A stretch of DNA of 64,000 bases, from positions 124,001-188,000 of the forward strand of contig NZ_JADEWO010000002.1 in the NCBI RefSeq assembly GCF_015207605.1, given 5' to 3'. The notes beneath the pieces are model-generated. The model was not told where the DNA came from and searched no databases. It was given only the letters and a program-made list of their open reading frames with translations. Both the position numbers and the translations under genes were made by a program. Below, piece by piece: positions 46,801 to 54,585 of this stretch (the first letter of the stretch is position 1; each line of letters starts with the position of its first letter). Source of the stretch: Oculatella sp. LEGE 06141. GTDB lineage: Bacteria; Cyanobacteriota; Cyanobacteriia; Elainellales; Elainellaceae.

Positions 46801-47590
46801 GTTGATCGTCTTTGGGGCAGAAATACGCCAATAGATCGGCTTGAACCTCCGCATCCCGCAAGGATGATACAAACACTGGCACAGGCTGGAATTGTCGTGT
46901 GGCGATCGCCCGACACAACGCATCAATAGGAGCCGTATTACCCGCCAGGTAGTGCGCTCGATAGAACAAAAGACCGATTTTGGCAGAAGAGGCGTTGGCT
47001 GAAACTGTCGCTGCTTCATCTTGGCTGACCCAGGGGTTGACCCAGGGATAGTATCCCATTCGAGGAACCGATTGGGGAGGTTGCGGCTGGTAAGCCTGCC
47101 CCAGGAAACAATCTGCAACAAATTTGAGGGCATTAACCGTGTTGTCGATGCCGCCTTCGGTGAAGTAACGCCAAAGGCGATCGCCCATCGCCAGCGATAC
47201 AGTGGAATGACTGCTCAAATCTGGATCGGGGCGATCGTCGCCCGGCAGCACAAACAGGGCAATGTTGCGATCGTGAGCCACCTGCTTGACTACTTCTAGC
47301 CCATACGACCAGTACGCCCGCCCGCCCAACAGCCGCACAATAATCACTTGTGCCTGTTCCAGTACCTCTTCAGCGTAAGTATCAATTGTTAACTGTTGCT
47401 GAAGATGGAGCAGGTTGGTCACTCGTAACGCTGGAAAGCCTTCTGGTAAACTGGAAACCGCCTTTGCCAGTACTTGAATATCCGTATCAGCAGCCGTCAA
47501 CAAAACAATAGGGGCGGGGCGTTGTTCAACAAAGACAACCCCCTCTGCGTCAGGGTTCCAGCCTCCGGGAGTGGCAGCTAAACGATGCAT
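43814..47590 (-). CDS. cobN: Cobaltochelatase large subunit CobN
   Basis: 1258 residues, typical for CobN/ChlH-like chelatase large subunits, with GAGGAA before the ATG. Recognisable CobN landmarks are His-Val-Gly-Lys-His-Gly-Asn-Leu-Glu-Trp-Leu-Pro-Gly-Lys-Gly in the first half and, later, Trp-Gly-Thr-Ser-Thr-Met-Arg-Thr-Gly-Gly-Asp-Asp and Arg-Ile-Ser-Gly-Phe-Phe-Arg-Asp-Ala-Phe-Pro. The enzyme inserts cobalt into hydrogenobyrinate a,c-diamide (late-cobalt pathway); cyanobacteria often use CobN with ChlI/ChlD-like partners. Distinction from ChlH rests on these motifs and length. No cobalamin-biosynthesis neighbours or B12 riboswitch are seen; a 7-bp hairpin lies in its leader (47618-47641). 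Confidence 0.93.
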   Translation of the reverse strand: MHRLAATPGGWNPDAEGVVFVEQRPAPIVLLTAADTDIQVLAKAVSSLPEGFPALRVTNLLHLQQQLTIDTYAEEVLEQAQVIIVRLLGGRAYWSYGLEVVKQVAHDRNIALFVLPGDDRPDPDLSSHSTVSLAMGDRLWRYFTEGGIDNTVNALKFVADCFLGQAYQPQPPQSVPRMGYYPWVNPWVSQDEAATVSANASSAKIGLLFYRAHYLAGNTAPIDALCRAIATRQFQPVPVFVSSLRDAEVQADLLAYFCPKDDQPIRALLNTTSFSLARLEAEAPHLDLWKALDIPVLQVILSGGTLEQWTTQTRGLSPRDIAMNVALPEVDGRIISRAVSFKTVQASHPALETDVVGYEAVDDRIQFVADLAANWVRLGQTPASERRIALILANYPTRDGRLANGVGLDTPASCVEILKALRQAGYTVENIPESGEELIRWLTQGITNDPEGQSLRRVHQSLSLEEYQHYFATVPPAVQQAMGDRWGLPDANGRLATDSMPIAGIQLGNVFVGIQPARGYDLDPTLNYHAPDLEPTHHYLAYYYWLRQHFAVQAIVHVGKHGNLEWLPGKGVALSDACYPEVAFGALPHLYPFIVNDPGEGAQAKRRAQAVIVDHLTPPMTRAELYGSLQQLENLIDEYYEAVSLDPTRLVMIRERIQTLLNQTQLHQDLGLQPDQLMRQDDTVLNSIDGYLCELKEAQIRDGLHIFGCCPAGRQLRDLAVAIARHPGLGRLGLTRAIAQAWGWEFDPLTANPTEPFNDPSCRTVGDAIEQIEEEAARLVDAIIHASPVEVDDAPLRAELAWVRDRLLPALAQTHQETTHLLQGLDGRYVPSAPAGAPTRGRPDVLPTGRNFYSVDIRAIPTESAWDVGRKAAEALVERYTQENGDYPKTLGVSIWGTSTMRTGGDDLAEALALLGVRPVWDGASRRVVDFEIMSLSVLGRPRVDVTLRISGFFRDAFPNLIDLFHQAVTGVAALDEPEDQNPLAAQVQRDVQTWQTAGLSPEQAQARSHYRIFGSKPGAYGAGLQGIIDAQNWTDDHDLAQAYINWSSYAYTGQGDGQTAPEAFEKRLSQMQIVLHNQDNREHDLLDSDDYYQFQGGLTAAVRSLTGQNPQTYFGDHSLPEHPKIRHLQDEIARVYRSRVVNPKWIAGAMRHGYKGAFEMAATVDYLFAYDATARCVEDHMYQGITEAYVFDPAVQAFVQQNNPWALRDMAERLLEAHQRGLWQQVKPTTLDQLQAIALEAEATIESNVHPGILPSQ

Positions 47591-47831
47591 GGGCGGTTCC
47601 TCAAACGTTTGTCGGGTCTGCCAAGCTCAGCAGATTGGCAGGATAGCATAATTGACGAACGACCCAGACAGGTTTGCATCAGCCCGTTTTCTGCCGCAGG
47701 GTTGAGCCTTAACTCCAGCAATTCTTCCAAATGGGTTTAGAAACGTTTCCCTTGCCCTGTGGAAAAATGGACATAATGCTACCCCATCTTTCTTCTTTGC
47801 CAGCTACTTCGCAGCATATCTGCTACTTGAG

Positions 47832-49556
47832 ATGCCTACTTTTGCAGCTTTTACTCTCGATCAGCCGCTGCCGCTATCTACGTTCGAACGACTACGAGAG
47901 TTATTGGTGCAGATGGCTCAACAGGGAGAGCATACTCTTCTGCTCGTGACTGAAGAGACATTAGCCGCCACAAACGTCCCACGTCCTCTTAATTTAGAAC
48001 GATTTACGCTGCTGATTTCTGAATCGTTTAGCGCTCTTCTAGTGGGAAGTACGCTGCTTCACTCTGAGCCTTCATCCTCAACTGAATGGGCAAATTCCGT
48101 TTGCCGTGTGGGGTTGACCTTTGAACCGGGGGCGATCGCTACCTTTTTAAGCCACCTGTCTGGCTTGTGTAGCCCCAAATCAGCCTTGCAAAAAACGCTG
48201 AAGCAATCGCAGGCCATTCTTCGTCCTAACGATGCCAAACTGCAAAGTGAATTCACCCTTCACTTAATTGCCGCTCTGTCTGTCACGCCGTCTGAACCTG
48301 TATCTGCCGAGCCTACCGAATCTCAACGCTATACACAGGTCAAGCAACAGAATCAAACCTTAGAGCATCAGGTGGTTGAACGCACCGAGGAACTGCACGA
48401 CGCTATGCTCGCGGCACAAGCCGCTAACCAGGCAAAGAGTGAGTTCTTGGCCGCCGTGAGCCACGAATTGCGAACACCGCTTACGTACATCATTGGCATG
48501 TCAGCAACGCTAATGCGCTGGTCGATTGGCGAATTGAGTACACGGCAGCGCGGCTATCTGCAAACCATTCACGACAACGGCGAGCGGTTACTGGCAATCA
48601 TCAACGACATCCTCGACCTATCACAGCTAGAGGCAGGGCGAACGGTGCTAAAACCCCGTGAGTTTTCGCTGTCTCGTCTGGGGCACCAAACCTTGCGAGC
48701 CATGAAAGACAGCGCCCGCGAAAAGGGCGTAGAGTTGACGCTGGATCTGCAAATTAGCCCGTCGAAAGACAGTTTTGTTGCCGATCCAACCCGGGTACAG
48801 CAAATTTTGTTTAACCTGCTCAGTAATGCGGTGAAGTTTACACCGGAAGGCGGTCGAGTAACGCTGCGTCTCTTAGCCGATGACAACCTGGCCGTTTTTC
48901 AGGTGAAAGATACAGGCATCGGTATTCCAGACCACCAGCGCCCGTTGCTATTTCAGAAGTTTCAGCAGCTTGATCCGTCGTACCATCGAGAATATGAAGG
49001 CGTTGGCCTGGGGTTGTCAATTACTCAGCAGTTGGTGGATTTGCACCACGGCTGGATTGATGTTACTTCGACGGTTGGAGTTGGCTCTGTTTTTACAGTG
49101 CGCTTACCCAGTCAGCAGCGTAATGCGATCGCCCCCCTTTCCGAAAATGAACTGTTTCCTATTCCGGCTCATCCCTTTAAACGGGTGGTTTTAATTGAGA
49201 GCCATGATGAAAGCGCTAATGTTATTTGCGACATGCTAACGGCGGCGGGTTACCACGTTATTTGGATGCTGGAAGGGTCAACGGCGGTTAGCCAGATCGA
49301 AATATTGCAGCCAATCGTGGTGATTGTGGCAATGCAGTCTACCGAAAATAGCGAAGACATTATTCATCACCTGCGGCACAATCCGGCGACGATCGACTTG
49401 AAGCTGGTTGCCCTGGTTGAAACAGATGAAACCGACGACATTGAACAGTGTTCTATTTGTTCGATCGCCGGGGCAGATGCTTGTTTAACTAAACCTATCC
49501 GTCCCGATGAAATTTTGCACAAGGTGACAGCCCTGGCCTCTGAGGTGGTGCTGTAA
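47832..49556 (+). CDS. Sensor histidine kinase with C-terminal pseudo-receiver
   Basis: 574 residues. Residues 1-175 form an unassigned sensor region, possibly DICT-like ([12 protein letters not shown]). A coiled linker (Val-Glu-Arg-Thr-Glu-Glu-Leu) leads to the HisKA domain with His211 (Ser-His-Glu-Leu-Arg-Thr-Pro-Leu). The HATPase has Asn-Leu-Leu-Ser-Asn-Ala-Val-Lys-Phe, Asp-Thr-Gly-Ile-Gly-Ile and Gly-Val-Gly-Leu-Gly-Leu-Ser-Ile. The C-terminal domain (about 455-570) has receiver topology but Ala500 where the phospho-acceptor Asp should be, and Glu-Ser instead of Asp-Asp at the acidic site. The Thr-Lys-Pro Lys remains. It is soluble, and no cognate regulator gene is adjacent. Confidence 0.9.
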   Translation: MPTFAAFTLDQPLPLSTFERLRELLVQMAQQGEHTLLLVTEETLAATNVPRPLNLERFTLLISESFSALLVGSTLLHSEPSSSTEWANSVCRVGLTFEPGAIATFLSHLSGLCSPKSALQKTLKQSQAILRPNDAKLQSEFTLHLIAALSVTPSEPVSAEPTESQRYTQVKQQNQTLEHQVVERTEELHDAMLAAQAANQAKSEFLAAVSHELRTPLTYIIGMSATLMRWSIGELSTRQRGYLQTIHDNGERLLAIINDILDLSQLEAGRTVLKPREFSLSRLGHQTLRAMKDSAREKGVELTLDLQISPSKDSFVADPTRVQQILFNLLSNAVKFTPEGGRVTLRLLADDNLAVFQVKDTGIGIPDHQRPLLFQKFQQLDPSYHREYEGVGLGLSITQQLVDLHHGWIDVTSTVGVGSVFTVRLPSQQRNAIAPLSENELFPIPAHPFKRVVLIESHDESANVICDMLTAAGYHVIWMLEGSTAVSQIEILQPIVVIVAMQSTENSEDIIHHLRHNPATIDLKLVALVETDETDDIEQCSICSIAGADACLTKPIRPDEILHKVTALASEVVL

Positions 49557-49575
49557 GGAATCATGTAAGGCACTG

Positions 49576-49608
49576 TGTAGCGATCGCATTCAGGGGGCGA
49601 TCGCTACA
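49576..49608. terminator. HIP1-based bidirectional terminator hairpin
   Basis: A 12-bp perfect stem (tgtagcgatcgc/gcgatcgctaca) with a 9-nt loop lies between convergent genes ending at 49556 and 49604. Each arm contains a full HIP1 octamer. The right arm overlaps the stop codon of the transporter gene. Confidence 0.6.
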
Positions 49609-50803
49609 GCCCCACCCAACCGTAAAGCAAGGCCAGGGTTGCCAGAGTCAACGGCAAGCCAAACCGCAGGTGATCCCAAAACGTTAAGGGGTGCCCCAAC
49701 TTGGCAGACGCTTCCGCCATGATCAGATTGGCAACGGAACCAAACAGCGTTAAGTTACCTGCCAGGGTGGAACTGGCGGCCAAAATTAGCCACGCTTGCG
49801 TATCGTCACGTGCAATGAGCGGTTGCAGCACCAGTACCGCCGGAACGTTGGAGATGACGTTAGACAAAATGACTGTGACGCTAAGTAAGCCCAACGAGTG
49901 GTTCACCCAGCCCACCAAACCATTGAGCAGGTTCAACTCCTGGGTGCAGCGGGTCAGAATAAACAACCCGGAAAACATGACCAACAGGTTCCAGTCCACC
50001 TCGCGCAACACCCGTTGTGGTTTGATCCGACGGGTGACTAACAGCAATGCAGCAGCGACAAAAGCCGATTCAGCCAGGGGCAAGCCCATCACAAAAGCTA
50101 ACAACAAACCGACGGTAAGGATCAAGGTTTTAACAAACAGCGGTTTGTAGACACGAGGCGCGATGAATGGGCAACTGGGTTGCGGTTTGAGCGATCGCAC
50201 CTCTGGGTACAACCAACACAACAGCCCAATTTGTAGCACCAGCCCGATGCCCGCCACGGGTGCTAAGACCCGAAAAAACTCTAGATAACCAATGCCCGAA
50301 AACGAGCCAATTAAAATGTTTTGCGGATTGCCGCTCAGAGTTGCAACCGAGCCAATGTTGGTGGCTCCGGCGATCGCCAGCAAGTAGGGAATAGGGTTCA
50401 GCCCTAGCGCCTGCGTCAAGCTCAAGGTTAGCGGCGTAAAGATGAGGACAACCGTATCGTTGAGGAAAAAGGCTGAAAGAAGCCCACAACCAAACGTTAA
50501 AGCGGTGATAATTCCCAGTGGGCTGCGCGTTAGACGAATCAGAGACGCGATCGCCACCTGAAAAAAACCGGAATACGACAGGTTAGCGTTCACCACCATC
50601 ATGCTTAGCAAAAACACAATTGTGGTTGGGTCGATTGCTTCCCAGGCGGTTGTTAAATCGACCACACCAAGCGCAATTAAAAAGGCAGAGCCAACCAGAG
50701 CGATCGTGGCACGATTCATTCGCAATCCTGGCAAGTAGCCCAAACCAAGCCCCAGATAGCTGAGCGCCAGGACGCTATATTGAGTCAGTTGTAAAATGGT
50801 CAC
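49604..50803 (-). CDS. Ion transporter superfamily (SLC13/ArsB/NhaD-type) anion or cation/proton permease
   Basis: 399 residues from a GTG at 50801-50803. It has ten to twelve hydrophobic helices with re-entrant hairpin-like motifs typical of the IT superfamily: Phe-Leu-Asn-Asp-Thr-Val-Val-Leu-Ile-Phe-Thr-Pro in the first half and Ser-Gly-Asn-Pro-Gln-Asn-Ile-Leu-Ile-Gly soon after, with matching Asn-Val-Ile-Ser-Asn-Val-Pro-Ala in the second half. Cyanobacterial members are usually annotated as anion transporters (arsenite, sulfate or dicarboxylate) and some as Na+/H+ antiporters. The substrate cannot be read from the sequence. Confidence 0.85.
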   Translation of the reverse strand: MTILQLTQYSVLALSYLGLGLGYLPGLRMNRATIALVGSAFLIALGVVDLTTAWEAIDPTTIVFLLSMMVVNANLSYSGFFQVAIASLIRLTRSPLGIITALTFGCGLLSAFFLNDTVVLIFTPLTLSLTQALGLNPIPYLLAIAGATNIGSVATLSGNPQNILIGSFSGIGYLEFFRVLAPVAGIGLVLQIGLLCWLYPEVRSLKPQPSCPFIAPRVYKPLFVKTLILTVGLLLAFVMGLPLAESAFVAAALLLVTRRIKPQRVLREVDWNLLVMFSGLFILTRCTQELNLLNGLVGWVNHSLGLLSVTVILSNVISNVPAVLVLQPLIARDDTQAWLILAASSTLAGNLTLFGSVANLIMAEASAKLGHPLTFWDHLRFGLPLTLATLALLYGWVGL

Positions 50804-50992
50804 AGGACTAGGGAACAGGTATACCAGTCAACCAAACGACCTACCCAAAATCAACGCGGCTGATCATACCGTAAACATTAAAGGGATGCTGAATGACTTC
50901 AACATCCCCGTAGCCTGTTTAGCATGTGCGCCTCGGATTGAATCGCCTGAAGCAGAATCGCGATCCCAGTCCTGCACCGCTACTACAGTGAA

Positions 50993-51589
50993 TTAACTGG
51001 TTGCTGCCGTGCCAAAGTACGCTGGCTCGTTCCCCGCTTTCCATTTAATATTGCAGCCAATGCTGGGTTTTTGGTTGGCATCAATCGGCTGATGGGCTAA
51101 CGCAGCCTCGATCGCGGCTCGCAGGTCGCGCCCGTTTACGGGTTTGTCATTGCCGGGACGGCTATCGTCGAGTTGTCCCCGGTAAACGAGGTGGCGATCG
51201 CCATCAAATAAAAAGAAGTCGGGCGTGCAAGCTGCCGTGTAGATCTTTGCCGTTTCCTGACTTTCGTCGTAGCAGACTGGAAACGTAAAACCGACCTCGT
51301 CTGCCATTGCCTTGAGATGATCGGGCGAATCAGACGGATGCTTCGTCACGTCATTGGCACTGATGGCAACCATACCAAGACCTTTGTTCTGGTAATCGTG
51401 CCCAATCTTTGCCAGTTCTGCTTGAACGTGCTTCACAAACGGGCAGTGCTGACACATGAATATCACCAGCAGAGCCTGTTGATTGGCAAAGGTAGATAGA
51501 GAAATCGTGGCACCTGATACGACATCAGGCAATTGAAACTCTGGGGCTTGAGTGCCCAACGGCAACATCGTTGATGCAGTCTTAACCAT
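50993..51589 (-). CDS. Thioredoxin-fold (AhpC/TSA-like) redox protein
   Basis: 198 residues; the ATG at 51587-51589 has a strong GGAGGGAG. Cys46-Gln-His-Cys49 followed by Pro-Phe is a CxxC active site after the first strand, and Thr-Pro-Asp-Phe-Phe-Leu-Phe contains the cis-Pro-equivalent region. A third Cys precedes it in Thr-Ala-Ala-Cys-Thr-Pro. The C-terminus with Ile-Gly-Cys-Asn-Ile-Lys-Trp is typical of a widespread thioredoxin-family group of unknown partner. It is cytosolic (no signal peptide). It may reduce peroxides or disulfides. Confidence 0.88.
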   Translation of the reverse strand: MVKTASTMLPLGTQAPEFQLPDVVSGATISLSTFANQQALLVIFMCQHCPFVKHVQAELAKIGHDYQNKGLGMVAISANDVTKHPSDSPDHLKAMADEVGFTFPVCYDESQETAKIYTAACTPDFFLFDGDRHLVYRGQLDDSRPGNDKPVNGRDLRAAIEAALAHQPIDANQKPSIGCNIKWKAGNEPAYFGTAATS

Positions 51590-51739
51590 AAGACTCCCTC
51601 CTGTCTCGACTTAGTTTCACCTTAATGCAGAATGAGCGTCTCGTTCATCTGCTGGATGAGATGTTGCCCCAACAGCGATCCTTGAAAACAGTATGGTGAT
51701 AACCAACGGCATCTCCAGGTGAATGGAAGAGAACGCAGT

Positions 51740-52477
51740 ATGTTTCAGGCGCAGTTTCGCTTTTATGCCCAGCTCAATGACTTTCTGCCGCCCGATCGCC
51801 GGGGTCTCCCATTCCAGCACAGCTTCAAGGAATCGGCTTCTACTAAGGACATGATCGAAGCATTAGGCGTACCGCACCCCGAAGTTGATTTAATTTTGAG
51901 GCATGGTGAGACCGTTGATTTTTCGTATCTGGTTCACGATGGCGATCGCTTCAGCGTCTATCCCACCTTTCAATCGATCGATATTGGCACGACCAGCCGC
52001 GTTCGCCCCCAACCGCTCCCCCATCTCCGCTTTGTTCTCGACATTCACCTGGGTAAACTCGCAACTCACTTGCGTTTGCTGGGATTTGATACGGCGTACC
52101 GCAATGACTTTGCAGATGAGGCGTTAGCGCAATGTGCCCATGAGCAGCAGCGAATCTTACTGACGCGCGATCGCGGCTTGCTCAAACGCAGCCTTGTCAC
52201 CCACGGCTATTGCCTCCGCAGCACCGACCCGTGGGAACAGTTGATCGAGGTTTTGCATCGGTTTGATGGGTTAGAAAAAATTGCTCCCTTCCAGCGCTGT
52301 TTGCGATGCAATGGCCTGTTAGAAGCCGTTGATAAAGCAGTCGTTTGCGATCGGCTCCCGCCTAAAACCAGACAGTATTATGATGAGTTTCACCGCTGCC
52401 AAACCTGCCATCAGCTTTATTGGAAAGGAGCCCATTTTGAGCGGATGCAGGCATTTGTGAACCGAATTCAGCAATAG
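51740..52477 (+). CDS. Mut7-C RNase-domain protein with ubiquitin-like N-terminus
   Basis: 245 residues from the ATG at 51740. The first 85 residues form a ubiquitin/MoaD-like domain (Val-His-Asp-Gly-Asp-Arg-Phe-Ser-Val-Tyr-Pro). The Mut7-C PIN-like domain follows: Phe-Val-Leu-Asp-Ile-His-Leu-Gly-Lys-Leu-Ala-x-His-Leu-Arg-Leu-Leu-Gly-Phe-Asp with the first acidic residue, then Leu-Leu-Thr-Arg-Asp-Arg. A Cys4 zinc ribbon has Arg-Cys-Leu-Arg-Cys-Asn and Arg-Cys-Gln-Thr-Cys. This fused form is common in bacteria and is a predicted RNase; targets are unknown. It is divergent from the thioredoxin-like gene. Confidence 0.92.
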   Translation: MFQAQFRFYAQLNDFLPPDRRGLPFQHSFKESASTKDMIEALGVPHPEVDLILRHGETVDFSYLVHDGDRFSVYPTFQSIDIGTTSRVRPQPLPHLRFVLDIHLGKLATHLRLLGFDTAYRNDFADEALAQCAHEQQRILLTRDRGLLKRSLVTHGYCLRSTDPWEQLIEVLHRFDGLEKIAPFQRCLRCNGLLEAVDKAVVCDRLPPKTRQYYDEFHRCQTCHQLYWKGAHFERMQAFVNRIQQ

Positions 52478-52688
52478 ATTTATCAACGGTGGTCGGATAT
52501 GCGATTTATCTTCTACTGTTGAAAATTGAGTTGAGTTCACTGTAGCTCCATACTGCCGACACACAGTTAGCTGTCATTTTGGCTACAATTCACCCTTGAA
52601 GTCCACGATAGGCAGATGGCGTAATGTTGGTTAGAACTGCAAACAGTGCAGTCGAGGGTGGTTAGCATGGCATCGGGTTGGAGGTCGA

Positions 52689-53708
52689 ATGATAGAAGTT
52701 GAACAGTTAAGCAAACTCTACGGCGCGATTCCTGCCATTCAGGATGTGAGCTTTGCCGTAGAACCAGGAGAAATTTTAGGGTTTCTGGGGCCAAACGGAG
52801 CCGGAAAAACCACCACCATGCGGATTTTGTCAGGGTATCTCCCTGCCACCAGCGGCACAGCCCGCATCGCCGGATTTGATGTGCATGAGCAGTCGATGGC
52901 GGTTCGCAAACACATTGGCTATTTGCCAGAAACGCCGCCCCTCTATCCCGACATGACCGTAGAAGGATTTCTCTATTTTGTGGCTCGCATTAAAGGTGTT
53001 CCGGCGGGCGATCGCGCCAACCGGATTCAATCTGCCCTCAAGCGCTGCAACCTGCTGGAAAAGCAAAACGTCCTGATTCGCAAATTGTCGAAAGGGTTTC
53101 GCCAGCGGGTGGGCATCGCGCAGGCGATCGTTCACGACCCTCCGGCCATTATTTTAGACGAGCCAACTGTCGGACTTGACCCTCGTCAAATTATTGAGGT
53201 TCGCAACCTGATTAAGAGTCTGGCTGGCGACCACACCATCATTCTGTCTACCCACATCTTGCCCGAAGTGACGATGACCTGTAGCCGCATCGCCATTATT
53301 AACCAGGGCAAGGTCGTTGCCACTAACACGCCCGCTGAACTGACTGCCCAACTTGCCGGAAAGTCAGGCTATGAGCTGGAGGTAGATGGGTCATTCGAGG
53401 TGGTGCGATCGCCACTGCAAAATTTGCCTGGGGTTGAAACTGTTCAAACCGCGCCGCTTCCCGATTCGACGAACCACCATTACATCATTCAAATTGAGTC
53501 GGCTCCGGGCGTTGACCCGGGGCGAGACATTGCAGCAACCGTGGTGGGTGCAGGCTTAAGTTTGTGGGAAATGCGCCGTACTCGCGTCAGTTTAGAAGAC
53601 GTTTTCTTAAAACTCACCACCGAAGAAAAAGCGGTGGAATCCAGCGATTTGCCAGACAATGCCAATTCGCTGAAGACGACTGAACCATCTGGAGGAGAAG
53701 CAGCATAA
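52689..53708 (+). CDS. ABC transporter ATPase, GldA-like
   Basis: 339 residues; GGAGG precedes the ATG. Walker A is Gly-Pro-Asn-Gly-Ala-Gly-Lys-Thr-Thr-Thr, the signature is Leu-Ser-Lys-Gly-Phe-Arg-Gln-Arg-Val, Walker B is Ile-Ile-Leu-Asp-Glu-Pro-Thr-Val-Gly-Leu-Asp-Pro, then Leu-Ser-Thr-His-Ile-Leu. The C-terminal extension ends in an acidic tail. It starts a four-gene operon with a GldF-like permease (stop and next ATG abut at 53708/53709), a GldG-family protein and a DUF4340 protein. Such systems are named after Flavobacterium gliding but occur in most cyanobacteria, where the exported substrate is unknown. Confidence 0.9.
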   Translation: MIEVEQLSKLYGAIPAIQDVSFAVEPGEILGFLGPNGAGKTTTMRILSGYLPATSGTARIAGFDVHEQSMAVRKHIGYLPETPPLYPDMTVEGFLYFVARIKGVPAGDRANRIQSALKRCNLLEKQNVLIRKLSKGFRQRVGIAQAIVHDPPAIILDEPTVGLDPRQIIEVRNLIKSLAGDHTIILSTHILPEVTMTCSRIAIINQGKVVATNTPAELTAQLAGKSGYELEVDGSFEVVRSPLQNLPGVETVQTAPLPDSTNHHYIIQIESAPGVDPGRDIAATVVGAGLSLWEMRRTRVSLEDVFLKLTTEEKAVESSDLPDNANSLKTTEPSGGEAA

Positions 53709-54509
53709 ATGGGTGTCATCATTGGCAATGTCATTGCAATCTACCGCAGAGAGCTGCAAAGCTACTTTGCCTCACCCTTCGCTTACCTAATTGCCGGAAT
53801 TTTCTGGCTGTTGGGGGGCTTCTTTTTTACCGCCATTTTGCTGGGACCCGATGGACTCATTGCCCAGGTTGCGGTGCGCGATCAGCTTGGCATCACCCAG
53901 CCGCCTATTGATGTGGCCTATCAGTTTTTAAGTATTTTTCTGGGTGTAATTGGCTCACTGTCTCTGTTTGTGCTGCCCATCCTATCAATGGGGCTATATG
54001 CCGAAGAGCGAAAACGCGGCACGTTGGAACTGTTAGCCACGTCTCCAGTGACCAATTGGGCCGTGGCTCTAGGCAAGTTGTTGGGCGTTGTCACCTTCTT
54101 CATTACCCTGATTCTGCCGATTATGGTGTACGAAGCGATCGCCCTCAGCGCTTCCGATCCGCCCGTGTCGCCTACGGTCATGCTGCTCGGCCACTTAGGA
54201 TTAATTCTGCTGGCCGCCGCCATTTTGTCTCTGGGGATGTTTGTCTCGTCCCTGACCGACAAAACGATACTGGCGGCATTTCTTACCTTTGGACTCATTT
54301 TGCTGCTGTGGATTATTGACCCGATCGCCCAAAGCATTGGCGGCTCCTTTGGTGATGCGCTGGGGCACCTCTCATTGCTCAGACACTACACCAATTTGAT
54401 CCAGGGTATTCTCGACTCCGGCAGTATCATCGTGTTCGTCAGCTACATTGTGCTGGGGCTGTTCCTCACCGCTCAGTCGATTGAAGCTCTGAGATTTCAA
54501 CAGTCCTAA
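53709..54509 (+). CDS. ABC-2-type permease, GldF-like
   Basis: 266 residues with six hydrophobic helices. Tyr-Arg-Arg-Glu-Leu-Gln-Ser-Tyr-Phe-Ala-Ser-Pro-Phe-Ala-Tyr at the start is the family signature, and Ser-Met-Gly-Leu-Tyr-Ala-Glu-Glu-Arg-Lys-Arg-Gly-Thr-Leu-Glu-Leu-Leu is the usual cytoplasmic coupling helix. Its start codon follows the ATPase stop directly, indicating translational coupling. It forms the membrane channel of the transporter. Confidence 0.9.
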   Translation: MGVIIGNVIAIYRRELQSYFASPFAYLIAGIFWLLGGFFFTAILLGPDGLIAQVAVRDQLGITQPPIDVAYQFLSIFLGVIGSLSLFVLPILSMGLYAEERKRGTLELLATSPVTNWAVALGKLLGVVTFFITLILPIMVYEAIALSASDPPVSPTVMLLGHLGLILLAAAILSLGMFVSSLTDKTILAAFLTFGLILLLWIIDPIAQSIGGSFGDALGHLSLLRHYTNLIQGILDSGSIIVFVSYIVLGLFLTAQSIEALRFQQS

Positions 54510-54585
54510 TGCTGCATAGCAAGGTAGGATTCCCTTCACTCTCTACCTCGTTGCGCCTCAATATCCCCTATTTTTAAATGTCCTC

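Noticed and set aside
47591-47831. Possible cobalamin riboswitch upstream of cobN
   Set aside because: Only a single 7-bp hairpin (47618-47641) is seen; no B12-box-like sequence was found.
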